Part shown: positions 25,101 through 35,149 of the stretch, piece by piece
Layout of the letters: each line of letters opens with the position of its first letter
Numbering within the stretch: position 1 is the stretch's first letter
Assembly: GCF_047663525.1 (NCBI RefSeq)
Contig: NC_092600.1
Span: 6,072,001 to 6,136,000 of the forward strand
Direction of reading: 5' to 3'
Source of the DNA: Anas platyrhynchos
Lineage: Eukaryota > Chordata > Aves > Anseriformes > Anatidae
DNA: 64,000 bases
Notes under the pieces: generated by a model
The model's input: the letters and a program-made list of their open reading frames with translations, nothing else
What the model was told of the DNA's origin: nothing
Database searches by the model: none
Position numbers and translations under genes: made by a program

Positions 25101-25113
25101 TAATGATTTCCAT
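980..25113 (-). CDS. FAT2: FAT2, FAT atypical cadherin 2 (partial; ten coding exons, 3' end off the window)
   Basis: FAT2 is a giant single-pass protocadherin of the cell surface that acts in cell adhesion, planar polarity and collective migration of epithelial cells. Ten exons join to 9,042 nt (3,014 codons) in one open frame: 21849-25113, 21145-21459, 14701-14762, 13506-13817, 12706-12916, 10412-10551, 8691-8966, 8058-8268, 3015-7067 and 980-1176. All have GT-AG borders with matching phases. The product starts with a signal peptide and then consists of about 28 tandem cadherin repeats, seen as recurring DxNDNxP, LDxE and DxD calcium-binding motifs. The order and sequence follow human FAT2 as I know it, not FAT1, FAT3 or FAT4; for example the N-terminal YNATIYENS, the DCNNHAP linker and the [10 protein letters not shown] segment. 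Full-length FAT2 has about 4,350 residues. The missing third should hold the last cadherin repeats, a laminin G domain, EGF domains, the membrane span and the cytoplasmic tail. No stop or frameshift was seen. Confidence 0.97.
1177..3014 (-). other. FAT2: FAT2 intron between coding exons 9 and 10
   Basis: This intron of about 1.84 kb separates the giant exon (donor ACCG|GTGAGT at 3015) from the exon starting at 1176. It has a 25-base A run on the plus strand at 1204-1228. Otherwise it is unremarkable, and no exon, known repeat or other gene was recognised. Confidence 0.85.
1204..1228. repeat. 25-base A/T homopolymer next to a FAT2 acceptor
   Basis: Twenty-five consecutive A on the plus strand, hence T on the transcribed strand. 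It lies 28 to 52 bases upstream of the exon at 1176. It can serve as part of the polypyrimidine tract and is likely to vary in length between individuals. Confidence 0.9.
3015..7067 (-). CDS. FAT2: FAT2 coding exon 9, giant 4,053-nt cadherin exon
   Basis: This single uninterrupted exon encodes about residues 1598-2949, roughly a dozen cadherin repeats without an intron. It opens with [13 protein letters not shown] after the acceptor TTGCAG and ends RRVTCYIT followed by the donor G|GTGAGT. Repeat linkers visible along it include [63 protein letters not shown] and DENDNAPQF. The reading frame is open throughout and matches human FAT2 over its whole length. An ORF scan from the first Met would start at 6921, but that Met is internal. 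The true exon begins 146 bases upstream, where the frame is fixed by the splice phase. Confidence 0.97.
7068..8057 (-). other. FAT2: FAT2 intron between coding exons 8 and 9
   Basis: Intron of 990 bases with donor GCAG|GTGAGAG at 8058 and acceptor TTGCAG at 7068. It is AT-rich in its lower half (7120-7320). I see no exon, repeat family or structured RNA in it. Confidence 0.85.
8058..8268 (-). CDS. FAT2: FAT2 coding exon 8
   Basis: This 211-nt exon encodes about residues 1528-1598, [12 protein letters not shown] through EIHYSLQAG. It spans the end of one cadherin repeat ([13 protein letters not shown] linker) and the start of the next. The acceptor is CATCCAG|GTACGG and the donor is GCAG|GTGAGAG. 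It starts in phase 0 and ends one base into a Gly codon completed by the giant exon. Confidence 0.95.
8269..8690 (-). other. FAT2: FAT2 intron between coding exons 7 and 8
   Basis: A short intron of 422 bases with donor GATG|GTGAGT at 8691 and acceptor CATCCAG at 8269. Nothing else was recognised in it. Confidence 0.85.
8691..8966 (-). CDS. FAT2: FAT2 coding exon 7
   Basis: This 276-nt exon encodes residues 1436-1527, [15 protein letters not shown] through LHTLTVM. It holds most of one cadherin repeat including the DPSSGVL strand. The linker has NQHRP in place of the usual NDNxP, a change shared with human FAT2 (NHHRP), so it is ancestral and not damage. The acceptor is CCCCAACAG and the donor is ATG|GTGAGT. 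Both borders are phase 0. Confidence 0.95.
8967..10411 (-). other. FAT2: FAT2 intron between coding exons 6 and 7
   Basis: Intron of 1,445 bases with donor CAG|GTAATC at 10412 and acceptor CCAACAG at 8967. No exon or known repeat was recognised. Several ORFs of 60-140 codons here show no similarity to any protein I know. Confidence 0.85.
10412..10551 (-). CDS. FAT2: FAT2 coding exon 6
   Basis: This 140-nt exon encodes about residues 1389-1435, starting [11 protein letters not shown] and ending DGSTTIKTQ. It matches the human segment that starts [12 protein letters not shown]. The acceptor CTTATTTCAG follows a 14-base T run on the minus strand. The donor is CAG|GTAATC. The entry completes a Gly codon and the exon ends on a codon boundary. 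Confidence 0.95.
10552..12705 (-). other. FAT2: FAT2 intron between coding exons 5 and 6
   Basis: Intron of 2,154 bases with donor ACAG|GTGAGG at 12706 and acceptor TTTCAG at 10552. It contains a 14-base A run at 10571-10584 (plus strand). The block 12060-12250 is unlike its surroundings, with several TAAT-core and GATA-like words and little simple sequence, and may be regulatory. No exon was recognised. Confidence 0.8.
12706..12916 (-). CDS. FAT2: FAT2 coding exon 5
   Basis: This 211-nt exon encodes about residues 1319-1389, [21 protein letters not shown] through VWFNITG. The human protein has the same [20 protein letters not shown] and WFNI words. The acceptor is TCCCGGCAG|GTCAAG and the donor is ATCACAG|GTGAGG. 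The linker in this part of FAT2 is degenerate in human as well. Confidence 0.95.
12917..13505 (-). other. FAT2: FAT2 intron between coding exons 4 and 5
   Basis: Intron of 589 bases with donor ACG|GTGAGA at 13506. The 150 bases next to the donor (about 13355-13505) are strongly pyrimidine-rich on the plus strand, so purine-rich in the transcript. No exon or known repeat was seen. Confidence 0.85.
13506..13817 (-). CDS. FAT2: FAT2 coding exon 4
   Basis: This 312-nt exon encodes residues 1215-1318, [16 protein letters not shown] through ASEYNILT. It spans the DANDSPPTF linker and most of the following cadherin repeat, with [11 protein letters not shown] as its calcium-binding segment. A run of five Glu (IEEEEEG) replaces the IEDSYEE of human. 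The acceptor is TGCTGGCAG and the donor is ACG|GTGAGA. Both borders are phase 0. Confidence 0.95.
13818..14700 (-). other. FAT2: FAT2 intron between coding exons 3 and 4
   Basis: Intron of 883 bases with donor GAG|GTGGGT at 14701 and acceptor TGGCAG at 13818. It carries a tandem pair of 30-bp units at 14073-14130 with a perfect small hairpin. Otherwise nothing was recognised. Confidence 0.8.
14073..14130. repeat. Tandem pair of 30-bp units with hairpin
   Basis: The unit beginning GGTCAGACCCCACTGCGAGG occurs at 14073 and again at 14103. At the junction, GCAGTGGG and CCCACTGC flank the loop TCAGAC, giving an 8-bp perfect stem (about 14098-14119). It is intronic and I infer a recent local duplication. 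No function is evident. Confidence 0.8.
14701..14762 (-). CDS. FAT2: FAT2 coding exon 3 (62-nt microexon-like)
   Basis: This short exon encodes about residues 1194-1214, [21 protein letters not shown], matching the human segment beginning GLLSTAQQLDRE. The acceptor is TTGGCAG|GTCTGA and the donor is GAG|GTGGGT. It is too short to appear as an ORF by itself. It is needed to keep frame: the previous exon ends one base into a Gly codon and the next begins in phase 0. Confidence 0.93.
14763..21144 (-). other. FAT2: Large FAT2 intron between coding exons 2 and 3
   Basis: Intron of 6,382 bases with donor ACAG|GTAAGA at 21145 and acceptor TTGGCAG at 14763. It is a mix of AT-rich (15100-16300, 19100-19900) and balanced sequence. 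It holds a CT/TCTA microsatellite at 18474-18521. No additional coding exon fitting the cadherin frame was found. The ORFs in it of up to 171 codons resemble nothing I know. Confidence 0.8.
18474..18521. repeat. CT/ATCT-rich microsatellite
   Basis: An imperfect run of TCTC, CATC and TATC units on the plus strand, inside the large FAT2 intron. The last five units approach (TATCTCTC)n. Confidence 0.8.
21145..21459 (-). CDS. FAT2: FAT2 coding exon 2
   Basis: This 315-nt exon encodes about residues 1089-1194, [18 protein letters not shown] through GLFTINLVT. It includes the linker DTNDNPPQM and the next repeat up to its [12 protein letters not shown] segment. It follows human FAT2 closely (VTDANDNPPQM, LDAWDPDSSSKGKLTF). 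The acceptor is CTTTTAG|GCACC and the donor is ACAG|GTAAGA. It starts by completing a Gly codon and ends one base into another. Confidence 0.95.
21460..21848 (-). other. FAT2: FAT2 intron between coding exons 1 and 2
   Basis: Intron of 389 bases with donor ACAG|GTAATG at 21849 and acceptor TCTTTTAG at 21460. The frame happens to stay open into it from the exon, so a naive ORF call reads through to 21502. The tail after DTG is intron translation and does not match FAT2. Confidence 0.88.
21849..25113 (-). CDS. FAT2: FAT2 coding exon 1: start codon, signal peptide and first ten or so cadherin repeats
   Basis: This exon encodes residues 1-1088 plus one base. The ATG at 25113-25111 has a strong context (ACC before, G after) and lies 21 bases inside the exon. 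Residues 1 to about 26 form a signal peptide with the hydrophobic core [11 protein letters not shown]. The first repeat contains [18 protein letters not shown], closely matching human FAT2, and closes with DRNDLKP at residues 143-149. Later linkers include [36 protein letters not shown] and the characteristic [11 protein letters not shown]. The exon ends FRIEKDTG at donor ACAG|GTAATG. Large first coding exons of this kind are typical of FAT genes. Confidence 0.97.
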
Positions 25114-25134
25114 GGTGTGGTGTCTCTTCAGGTC
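25114..25134 (-). other. FAT2: FAT2 5' UTR part in first coding exon
   Basis: The minus strand has a strong acceptor (a T-rich tract, then AACCCCTGCAG) ending at 25135, followed by 21 untranslated bases before the ATG. The acceptor shows that at least one noncoding exon lies upstream. Confidence 0.85.
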
Positions 25135-28100
25135 CTGCAGGGGTTAAAAGAAAAACATGGGTAATTCTGGCAAGTATAGAAGAGAGGTGTTTTTATTAAG
25201 GCCAGTGTGCTAGAGGAAAAGTCTCAGTCTTCACCTCTGTACTTTCCCTACCCCGACTTTTGCCAGCATGGTTGGTAGCTCAGTTCTTTTTTTTCCCTTC
25301 TGTCACAGTGAGAGGTCTGCCCCCCCCAGGGCTTCTCACTTTTTTTCCTTAAAGTTTTGCCCTCATAGTAAAAATGTGACATGCCACGTGAAATGCTCTG
25401 TGAAATGTCATGATCAAGCTGATTTCCTATTCTGCATATCGTTTCTTCCCCCCTTCAGTTCTGCCTTCTCCCTAGCCAAACAGCATATTTGAACTGCCCA
25501 GCCCCAACCCAAACCTCACCTCCAATCTGTTTCACCATCTTCCCTTCTACATCTTAACTTCTCTCTCCACACAAGTTCTTGCAAAATATTTTCAAGAGCC
25601 TACACACCAAGTGTGACTTGATGTCTCTCCCTGCGGCTTGTTTTTCCCTTTCTTCTCCTCCTACAGCAATCTTTCCTCTTTTTCCCAGTAGATATGCCCT
25701 GCTATGTTGTACAAATTCCTTCTTAACAGCCAGCCCTACAGCATGAGGCCTTTTTGCCCACTCTAGTTGAACTCATAGTCAAGTTGTATCACAATTACCA
25801 AAACCCTTTTCTAATTCTTAGATCTGTCTCTGGTTGGAACATCTGCATTGCTTGAAAGAACAATTTTCCAGCAAGACACTTTCACCACGTCTCTGTCAGT
25901 TGCTGAGTAATTTCCCTGGTTCCTCCTTCTCATGGCAAAGCCCCAGGGTCAGGATTCCTGTCATCCATGACCACCCGCCATCAGCTTCCTTCCCTCTCCA
26001 ACAACTCGTGAAAGTCTGTGGTTTTGTGATTTATCTCTGTGAATATGGAGTATCAAAGACGTGAGTCTGATGTCACAGAGGGAACCGGGGAGCACATCTA
26101 TGAATAACAAGGTTGTAACTTTATTAGTGAGCTTTGCTGGGCTTGTTAAGGGATCAAGGCCTGTTCTTTTCAAAAGCTAAGTGCGTGCTGCTGTGTGTGC
26201 ATTTAGGGGTTGAAGCCAGGGATGAGCTAAATATAGGTGCATATATTTCCCCTAGATATCCCTGAAGATCTTTATCTAGAACTGTTTCTTCCTCTTTTAA
26301 ATTTAAATTATATATCAAGTACCTGCCAGTCATTTGGCACATTCCTAATTGAAACAGGGAAGACTTGTTTTTCCAGACACTTTTTCAAGACTCATCTCTT
26401 TAAAAGCCAGAACTAGTTTAGTTTATAAGTCAAGTCGAATGTTAGGAACAAATTATTGGAGCCTAACTAGCAATCTGTGTCATATTCTCTCACTGAGATA
26501 GCTAATTACTGATAAATACAAAGCTGTAAATTTGATGCTCCCTTCCAATCACATTTTCCTTAGTAAGCAGGTGCCAATCATCCAGCAATCTCCCTGCTGT
26601 GGCCATTCATTTGCAACAAATGGTCTCAAGCTGAGTTGAAGCCTTTGTCTCTAGGAAACTATCAGAGCTCCAGACAAGTTAATGCAATTTGGATTTGCCA
26701 TAAGTGAAAAAAAAAACCTCAGACTCATTTTTGTGATGACGTCATTTCACTTATAGGAAATACAGCACAGTCACAAACGCACAGCATATGAAGAAAAACG
26801 TGGAGGACAGTGCAAGCTCATCCAGAAAGGCACGCTGTTCCTTCTGAGGAGTTGAAAACCATGTTCTTAAAAGATCTGCTCGTTACTTAACCGCGCTTAA
26901 GAGTTTTGCAGCATGCAGGGACTTGCCTAGAGCTGCTCCCTTCCAACATTTTCAACTGCTGAACCTGGAAAGAAGGTGTATGCATGCTGCGTGCGCGCGT
27001 GTCTGCTAGGACTGGGGAGCAGGAAAAGTCACATAGAATTCAGAGTGGAATAAGGCAGCAGGATAAAACAGCAACAAAAATACAGTGTTGTGCCATGAGC
27101 AGGCGAATTAATGAAGCCGATCGCTTTGTATCTGGGCTAATTGACTTTTTAATTCAATTGTACTGAAATGGCAGTGTGAACTCATCTCTTGTAAGACATC
27201 AGAGAACCCACAAGGCAGAGACGTTATGAACTGCACAACCACAAGAAAAGCCAGAGCTGGAGCACATGCCTTCTTGGGCACCAGCAATTCAATATGGGAG
27301 GATAACCTTGAGCAAGGAGTGGGTTTTCTGGCATTTAACAAGATGCAAACTTTCTTCTTAATCTCTCCTGGAATGTCCTTAACCTGACTGTTGCCTGTAG
27401 ATTTCCTGACATCTAAGAAGGGCTTCGCTCAGGTTGCTGTTTTTTTCCTCTGTGGGGTTTTACTCCTCTGTCCAGCTAATTATTTTGCAAAACCTGTCGT
27501 GACCTCATATTTCTGAGAGCTTTGCTCTCAATTACAAGTTGGGCTGAAGGCAATCAATGGCTTCAGCAGTTATTATGAAGGATGGAGAGTTACTACACAC
27601 ACAGGGCACGAGGCAGAAGCCTCATTTCCTCTGGAAATCATCTGAAAAAGTGAAAGGCACAGCCAAAATTTAGGGAGAATTTTCCAGTAGGCATCACTAT
27701 CAGCTTTTGAAGTCTTACAGTTTCTCTTTGCAGCAGGCCCCATGCCCAAAGCCCTAATGTTAGCACACAGAGACCTTCGTGCCCCCTGCCAGCACCTGCC
27801 TGTGCTCTGAGATGTCTAATTTCATCACCTTGACTACTGCGCATGTATCTGCCTGGACAATTTCTGTACCAGAGGAAACCCTATCGCTATTTATGCAGCT
27901 CTGCACAAGCCCACGTTTGCAGATGGAGCAGCAGAATTTTGTAAAATGCATGCTGATATTTTTGCTCTCTTGATGTGCTCAAGGTCCTTCCAGCTTGTCC
28001 TCATGTTAACTAGCACCTGGAATACAAGCTCAGCTATCAGACTGCCTCCTATTTGTCTCAAAAAGTGGTGTGGCCCATTAAATCAAGGTTTCTCCAGCAC

Positions 28101-28856
28101 CTTGATTCTGCCCACTGCCTCATAAGAGATGGAGATGGCCTTGCAGGTCCCCTTCTCTTTTTCCACATACCAACCTTCAGCTCTAGCAGTTTCATATTTG
28201 TTTGGATCTAGAGCTTACAAGGGCAGCTTCTAATGCTGACAGAACGATAGCTGTTAGTGTATAGATCATTTTGCTTATGGGCAGAAAGTGGAATCCCTTA
28301 CACCACATTCACAGTGCAGAACCATGCAGAAATGGGACTGGGCCATTTCCAAAAGCTGTTGTGAAGCTCAACAGGAAAATGGGGTGCATTGCTCTGAAAT
28401 GGGGCAAACCCAATGAGCTCCAGCCTTGGCTCAGGGAAAGCCCTGTTGGGATCTCCCCTGCCAGGTGTCCGTAACAAACTAACAGAAACACGGCAGCTTT
28501 CTGTGAGTCTTGCAGCATGGGAAAAGCTGCACATAAAGTGGAAATGGAATAAAATCAATCTATTGGCACTTAAAATCCCAGAGGGAGGTGGGAGCTGGGC
28601 AGCCAGGCAGGAGCAGTGCGGACAGGCTCAGGGGTACTTGCAAAGATGTTCAAGGATTTCCATGTCAGAACCAGGTGAAAAGAACTGCACCTGTGACATA
28701 TTTTTCTGGATGATCAGGAGAAACATTTTGCCCATTCCTCTGAGCTGTGCTGTCCCATGTCCTTGTGCTGCCAGTACACAATCCGTGGGACTCATGGGCA
28801 AGGGCCATACCTGCTTCAGGGCTGCAAGCACTGGACACTTAAATACCCTCAGCTAG

Positions 28857-28885
28857 CTCCATCATCTCCATCATCTCCATCATCT
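28857..28885. repeat. 9-bp tandem repeat (CTCCATCAT)n
   Basis: Three consecutive copies of CTCCATCAT on the plus strand, with a degenerate copy about 12 bases further on. Confidence 0.85.
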
Positions 28886-29227
28886 CTCAATACTCCATCA
28901 TCTCATGGGATCTGATATTTCTAATCCTGCTTCTTGCCCAAGTATGAGGGATCTTTGAACCTCTCTTGCATGGCTCCCCTGGGCACGGTGCCCTCCTGGA
29001 GCTGGGTGCACACGGGGGGCAGATGTGCTGGAGAAAGCCCCTCGCTGGGACGGAGCACGGCAGGGAAGGCAAGCTCCTGACTGGGGGAAATACCAGAGCA
29101 TCATTAGGTGGTGATTCAGCCTCCTCTCCTAATCACCAGGCGAGGATCAGAGAGCCTCGAGGGGCTTCGCCCTCAGCCCTGTAGATGCAAACTCCCCGCA
29201 GAGCCAGTAAACACTCGTGTATCTCTA

Positions 29228-29450
29228 ATCACAGCCCGAGCGCGCGTCTAAATTTAACATCCAAATTGGGCTCCTCTGTCAGAGACATGCCCCAATCTGT
29301 TGGCTTGAAACGAGGGAACAAACACGGCGCCGAGGTTCAAAGCCTGTGCGTGGGGTGGCCGCGGGGACAGGCGCTGCGGGGGGCTCGGTGCAGGGCATGG
29401 CTCCGCCGGCCGGGGCGAGCGGCCGGGGTTGGGGCATGGACCCCAGGGGC
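29228..29450. promoter_or_regulatory. CpG-rich block in the putative FAT2 first intron
   Basis: The stretch contains dense CpG (GCGCGCG, CGGCGCCG, CCGCCGGCCGGGGCG, CGAGCGGCCG) and a neighbouring non-simple AT-containing part at 29100-29300. This is typical of a CpG island or an intronic enhancer. I saw no splice donor on the minus strand that would make it a clear alternative first exon. Confidence 0.4.
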
Positions 29451-32400
29451 CCCGGGGTGTGGGGCTGCCGTGTTTTTTGGCTGTACCACAGCCCAACGCT
29501 GCAGCCTGCCAGGAAGCAGGTGTGGCCCCAGCCCCACCTTCTGATTCCCTTCAAGAGGAGCATTTAAAAGCAATCAAAACCCCAAACACAAAACAAGACG
29601 AATGCACGAAGAGCAGCATTCCCCTCGCTGGCTGCGGTGGGGGCTTGGCCTGAAGTTTTGGGATCAGAAGAGCAGAGAAAAGTCATAATTTTGATGGGAA
29701 AATAAGAGCAGCTCTTTCCCTTCAGCTCTTCTCTCAGCACGCATCCCAAACTCTTTCTCTCCTTATCTCTCTTTCTCTCTCTTTTTACTTTTTCTTTCCA
29801 TTCCTTCCTTTGTTTCTCCATTACCAAAACAACCTCCCACCTGGCATAAACACCAACCCAAACCATCCCTGAGCACACCAACACCTTGGAGGCTCCCAGC
29901 ACTAGAGCTGGGGGAGAAGGGAGCTGTGTCTGGTTGTCCTAATAACCAGCAGTGGGGCAGCTCAGGGGTGGGTCTGAAATTTGGTGGTTATGGGGGAATA
30001 GAGGGAGAGTGCAGGAAGCAAGTCCTATAAGATTTTGGAATGAGGATTTGGGAAAGTGAGTGGAAGTTTGGACTCTGTCTTCTCCTGCATTGGTGGTAAC
30101 GGAGCAGAAGGGGCTCAGCCATGGTCAGGGCAATCTCCTCATGGCCACCTTTTGAGTAGGGTCGATCAGAAAGCAGTCCGTGGGGTTTTTCACGTTGGAA
30201 AGTCACCGACTGAAAACTCCGCTTGTTGTGCAGGTGCTGGGCTGTCTGTGAGACGTCCCGATTCCCAGCAGTAAAATAACCCGTGTACACATTGCTCGGG
30301 GGCTGGTGCTTGATAATGCTTGTCCTTTCCTCATTGCAGCAATGCTGTCGGGATCAGGTCCTCCTGTTCTTGGTGCCTCGCTCAGCTTCTGAGTTTCCCG
30401 TTGGCATCTAACAAAGCCAGGCCTGTGGGGTTTGCATTCTGCGGGGAGCTGGGTATTTTCTGAACTGTTTCTCTTGGACTTCACAAAACAAACAAACTGA
30501 TCCCTTCCCAAGCCATGGCACGGAGCCGTTCCCATGTTCCCAGCAGCATTTCTCTCAGTGGGCTGCTGAGCCCAGGCTAGCGGCAGGCACTGTCCTTAGG
30601 GCTCTGGATTTGGTTGCGCCGAGCTTGGTTTTGCAGCGAAGCAGAAGAAACGCATCCTGGAGGTACGACACAGGGCCAGAAAACTAATGCGAATTGTCCC
30701 TGAAGTTATGGTGCTCCCTTCCTCAGTCTATCTCTGGGTTTTCCAGTGCCTGTGGATTTTTTTGGAAGGGCTGGCGTTGGCAGGACAGTTCTGCAGCAGC
30801 CTGCTCGGGGACTGCACTCGTGTGGGCACAGCTTTTTGCTGGACTTGCAGATTTCACTAGGGCACAGCCAGGTTGTTTCTTCCTCATCCCACCTTTCCAA
30901 TCTCCAAATAGCTTGGATAGACCGTTGGAAATTGTTTCCAGTTTTCTAAACAGCCTGGTGTGAGGCAGCTGATCATTTAAAACCTGGTGCAGGTGCTTAC
31001 AACCCAGGGCTACATCACGATGGAGCAGCGCCTCTCGCTTGGACTGCCAGATTCACACAGGACTCCAGAGCAGGATGGATGCAGTCTTACAAGCACCACA
31101 GAGATGCTCACCCCATCACCCACCTGCTGGACCAGGCAAGCGCATTAACCCTGGGGAGCTCAGGTACCACGGGGAGCTTGGGTGAGCAGCCTCCCAGGGG
31201 TGTTGGAGGAATGGAAACTCTGGAGGGAGTTGTGGGGAAGCCAGTGAGTCACTGAGCTGGGTGGCGTGGTCCGGGCCCCAGGCTGGTGCTGGGACAGCCC
31301 TTTGTCTGGTCGGGCTGCTGGCTGCAGGGTGGGCACACGCTGCTTCACTCCGAGGTGCTGTGGCACTGCTGGGGTCTGCTCTGCCTTGGCCAGTGAAAGA
31401 TCCCACCAGGACCACGATCGGTGCTGACAGAAGAGCACAGCGGGGTGCTCGGTCCCAAGGTCTGTCTGTCCCCCCAGCTGGTGGTCACCCCTGGTCGGAT
31501 TCTGGGCTCCAGGCTGGCTGTAAGGGACCTTCCTCCATGGTGACTCCCCCAACCAGCTCACCCCTTCCTCCTGGGGACCCATTGCCCCATCCTGGTGGCT
31601 TTGGCCATGTGCTGATGCTCTGCCTGCTGCCCTGGTTTGCTCCTTCACCAAAGCAAGCAGGTCCTACATGTCTTCACCTCCAAGCCGTCTTCTGTCATGT
31701 GCAAGGGAACACCTTGCACATAAAGCCAAAGGTTTTCCTCTGTCCCCTTTCCACCCACAGTGTGTGCTTTCCAGCCAGTTCTCCATGAGGATGCCAGGGA
31801 GCCTGGCTTCGGCGTGTCACATAGCTGAGGTTTCTGTCACTGTTGTGAGCCTCCAGGAGCTCGTCTGCGAGGCGCAGGGAACTTGAACAGGCTTGAGCTT
31901 CCCACACAGCTATAAGGGTCAGTGATCTTTATCTGTCTTGGCGTTGCGACATCGCTCCAGAGCAAGAGTCAATCGCACAGCTCCGGAGCCATGGAGCGCT
32001 CGGGGGGGGTCTGAGCTCAGGCTCGGCAGCTCGGCCACCCCACGACACCCAGCCCTTGCCAAGGGGCAGCATTACTTTGCCACCAGCTCCTGTCCCACAG
32101 GGAGTGTGATACCAGGGGGCTGACTTGTGCCATGGGCAGGGGGAAGCACCCTTATGCAGTATCCCTAACCCCCTTCCACACTCCCTGTCTGTCTCTTGCT
32201 GATCACCCCATCTTCCCCAGCTCCCCGCAGCAGGGATAAGTCCTACCCATGGTCCAGAAGCTGCCATTGCATGGACAACCAAGGAGCTGTCGGTTTGGAG
32301 GTGACCATCTCCTTGACCAAGGACAGCAGCTGGGGCAGCCAGGAGCCGGGCAGGACACAGCAGATCCCGCTGGTGGCTCTGATGGGGACTGGCTACCTGC

Positions 32401-34484
32401 TGGCCATAAAACAGAGCAGCGCCGGGGGGCTGGAGGAGGGCAGGGCTGGAGGGAAGGGAGCTGGGTGGGAGCCGCTCAGCAGGCAGGCTGCGAGGGGCCG
32501 GGCAGCGGGGAGCAGCAGCCCAGGCGTGTTGGCACAGGAGGCAGCCGCAGCCTCCAGGTACTCGCGTGAGCGTGCCCTGACCCTGCTGCTGCCGGGGCCG
32601 CTCTCAGGGAGCCGGTTCCCACGGAGGTTGTCAGTGCACGGGGCCACAAACCTCAGGCACTGCAACCCCACCGGTCCGGAGACTGTGCCGTGACCATCAG
32701 CACAGGCTGCAAGAGCCCACGAGGGATCCCGGGCTTGCTCTTGATTGCTAACTCCTGCCAAAAGCCACAGGGAACCTTTCACATTGTCCTCATGCCTGGG
32801 ATGCGAATCATCCTGCGCTGATAATAGCTCCCCTGTTGTCAGACCACTGAGGGAAGCTGCCGCGTGAGACCACACTGTCAGTTCTCCCTGCTGTTTTCTA
32901 GATCCACCGGCCAGTTTCGGCCAAATTTAACCAGATAGGTAAAGACTTGAAAGGCATTAGGTTTGCACAAGCTTGTGAAAATCAGCAGGAGAGAGGAGAG
33001 AAATCCAAATTAGGACTCCCAGCTGGAAGAAAAGGCTCTAATGTGAGCCCAACCCAATTATTAGACATCAGAGAATCCACACAAGAGTGAGCGCCGCGGG
33101 CAACCCAGCTTCATGAATCCTGCTGCTCACAAAACAGCTGTTTATTTAGGTGCTGCAAAGCCTGTGAGATCCCTTCTGGGATCCCAGCACACAGCCCCCA
33201 TCCGACCCCCCAGAGATGTGAATCCGAGCTGGGCTCTGCTCCCCCCAAGCCGTGTTTGAAGGGGCTCCAGCCCCGAGCTCTTGGACCCTGGGGGACCTCG
33301 TCCGTGCCTTAACCCACCCCTGGTGTTTGCAGCGAGGACATCACCTGAGTGCTGGCAGTCCTCTGATGCCCGTCCCCATGGTTCCCTCTGAGGAAGGCAG
33401 TCATGTTCCTCTGTTATTGGCAAAATTTTGGGGGAAGGAGTCTGAGAGCATCCTGGCGTGAAGATTTGGCCAAAGGACCATGTGCCCGTATGGATGCAGG
33501 TCAGGAGCCCAGAGCCCAGCAGGACGGACTGCTCGGCTCCACTCTGCCCTGCAGCCTCCATGCCTCCTTCCTTGCCTCTTTCTCTCCTCCCGGGCAATTC
33601 TCATTCAGCTGCAGACCTGTCCGTGCTCCAGTAGGAATATCTGCTCTTCCCCCTGCCCAGCACCCCGCTGGTCTTTCCCTTCTGGTGCCCGAAGGAGAGC
33701 AGGGAGAGCAGCTTTCCGCTCTGCCTGCAGCATCCTTGCCCGCTGCCATCTGTCTGCCTTGCTCTCGCGCGTTCAGAGGCAGCCTAAGGACACCGAGGAC
33801 GCAATGAATGAGTTGGTCAGGGCACGATCTTCACTTGTAAAAAGACACAGGTAGCTGTGCCACAGAATTTCCCTGCAGCAGACTTTTACTGAGCGCAACG
33901 ATATCCCCCCAAACCCATAAAACCCCTTCGGCTCCCAGTCCTGCCCGCAGCAGCCCACCCAATTTGCTGCTGCTTTCTGTACCCACGGTCCCAACGCACT
34001 GGAGCCATACAAGCTGCTGCAAAGCCCAGGGCCTGGGGAGCTTGGGGATTCAGCCGAGGAAGGATTAACCCCCCAGACAGGCATGTTTGCCCAGGCTGGT
34101 CTCCTTGCCGCAGCGTGTCCTTGTCAGCTCTCCTTGCTCTCCCTCCCACTCCGGACCGTCTGCTGGAAACACCTTTCTGAAAGATCTCGGCATTGCAACA
34201 CCTCTGCGAGCAGGCAGCTGTGACCGACGCAGCAGCACCTGTGACAGTGCCTGGTGCCAGCCTGCACACGCAGGGCAGCGTCCTGGTCAGCCTGAGCCCA
34301 AGGAGTCTGTTCATAGCATAACCAGCACGTCCCAGGCTGCCTGAGTCACGGCACCTTCCCAAAGCACAGCCTGGGATCAGTCCTACGGAGCTCCACAAGG
34401 AGGAACGTGCAAGCAGCCATTGGAGCTGTTCTTGGGCTGCCGTGTTTAACAACCTCCCCTGCACCCATCCACCCCAAACGGATC

Positions 34485-34640
34485 GAAACCTCGTCTGAAG
34501 CCGAGTATGCTTTTGGCCTCTGCAATATCCTGTGGCAACGTGTTCCAGAATTTAATTATGCCCTCTGTACGAAAAAAAAAAATAATACTTCCTTTGGTTT
34601 ATTTCAAACCTGCTGCTCGTTCATTTCTGAGCTACAAATC
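34485..34640. repeat. Old LINE (CR1/L3-like) fragment
   Basis: The words ATCCTGTGGCAACGTGTTCC, TTTAATTATG, TACTTCCTTTGGTTTATTTC and AAACCTGCTG follow, in order, a dispersed element I know from amniote genomes. I attribute it to the CR1/L3 group from memory. It is degenerate and has no coding capacity. The exact family and ends cannot be set without a repeat library. Confidence 0.5.
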
Positions 34641-35149
34641 TTCCTACCAGCCCTTGCAGCCTGCCCCTCCCTGGAGCTCCTTCTTCCAAGAATTAGGAAA
34701 GAAAGTTTCTTTGCTAATAAACCAGCACCTGCCCCACTGCCAAGGAAAAAACTGTGGCTGAGAGGAAAATCGCTTGCTCAGCAAATCAGCTTGCTAATAG
34801 ACAATGGAGCATCAGTGTTGCCAACCCAGAGGGAAAAAAAATAATAAAAAAGGAGGGTATTTAATCCTCTTATGCTCGAGCATGATATAGGAGAGAGGCC
34901 ACTGCTCGAGGTACAGCTGCACTCGCACCCTCCACACGTGGCAAAGCACAAAGAGAGGCGCACGGAGCAGGGAATGCCACTTGTGCGGCACGGAGGTAGC
35001 TGCGAGAATCCTCTAGGACTTGCCTCGGAGCAGTTGGCAGGAGCGTAGGATGCAAAACGCATTAGTTTCTAACAGATGTTTGATTCCAGGTGTTACGCCT
35101 CCTTTGAACTCTCCCTTCACGTATGAGTGATGCTTGTTTGTTTGGAGGG

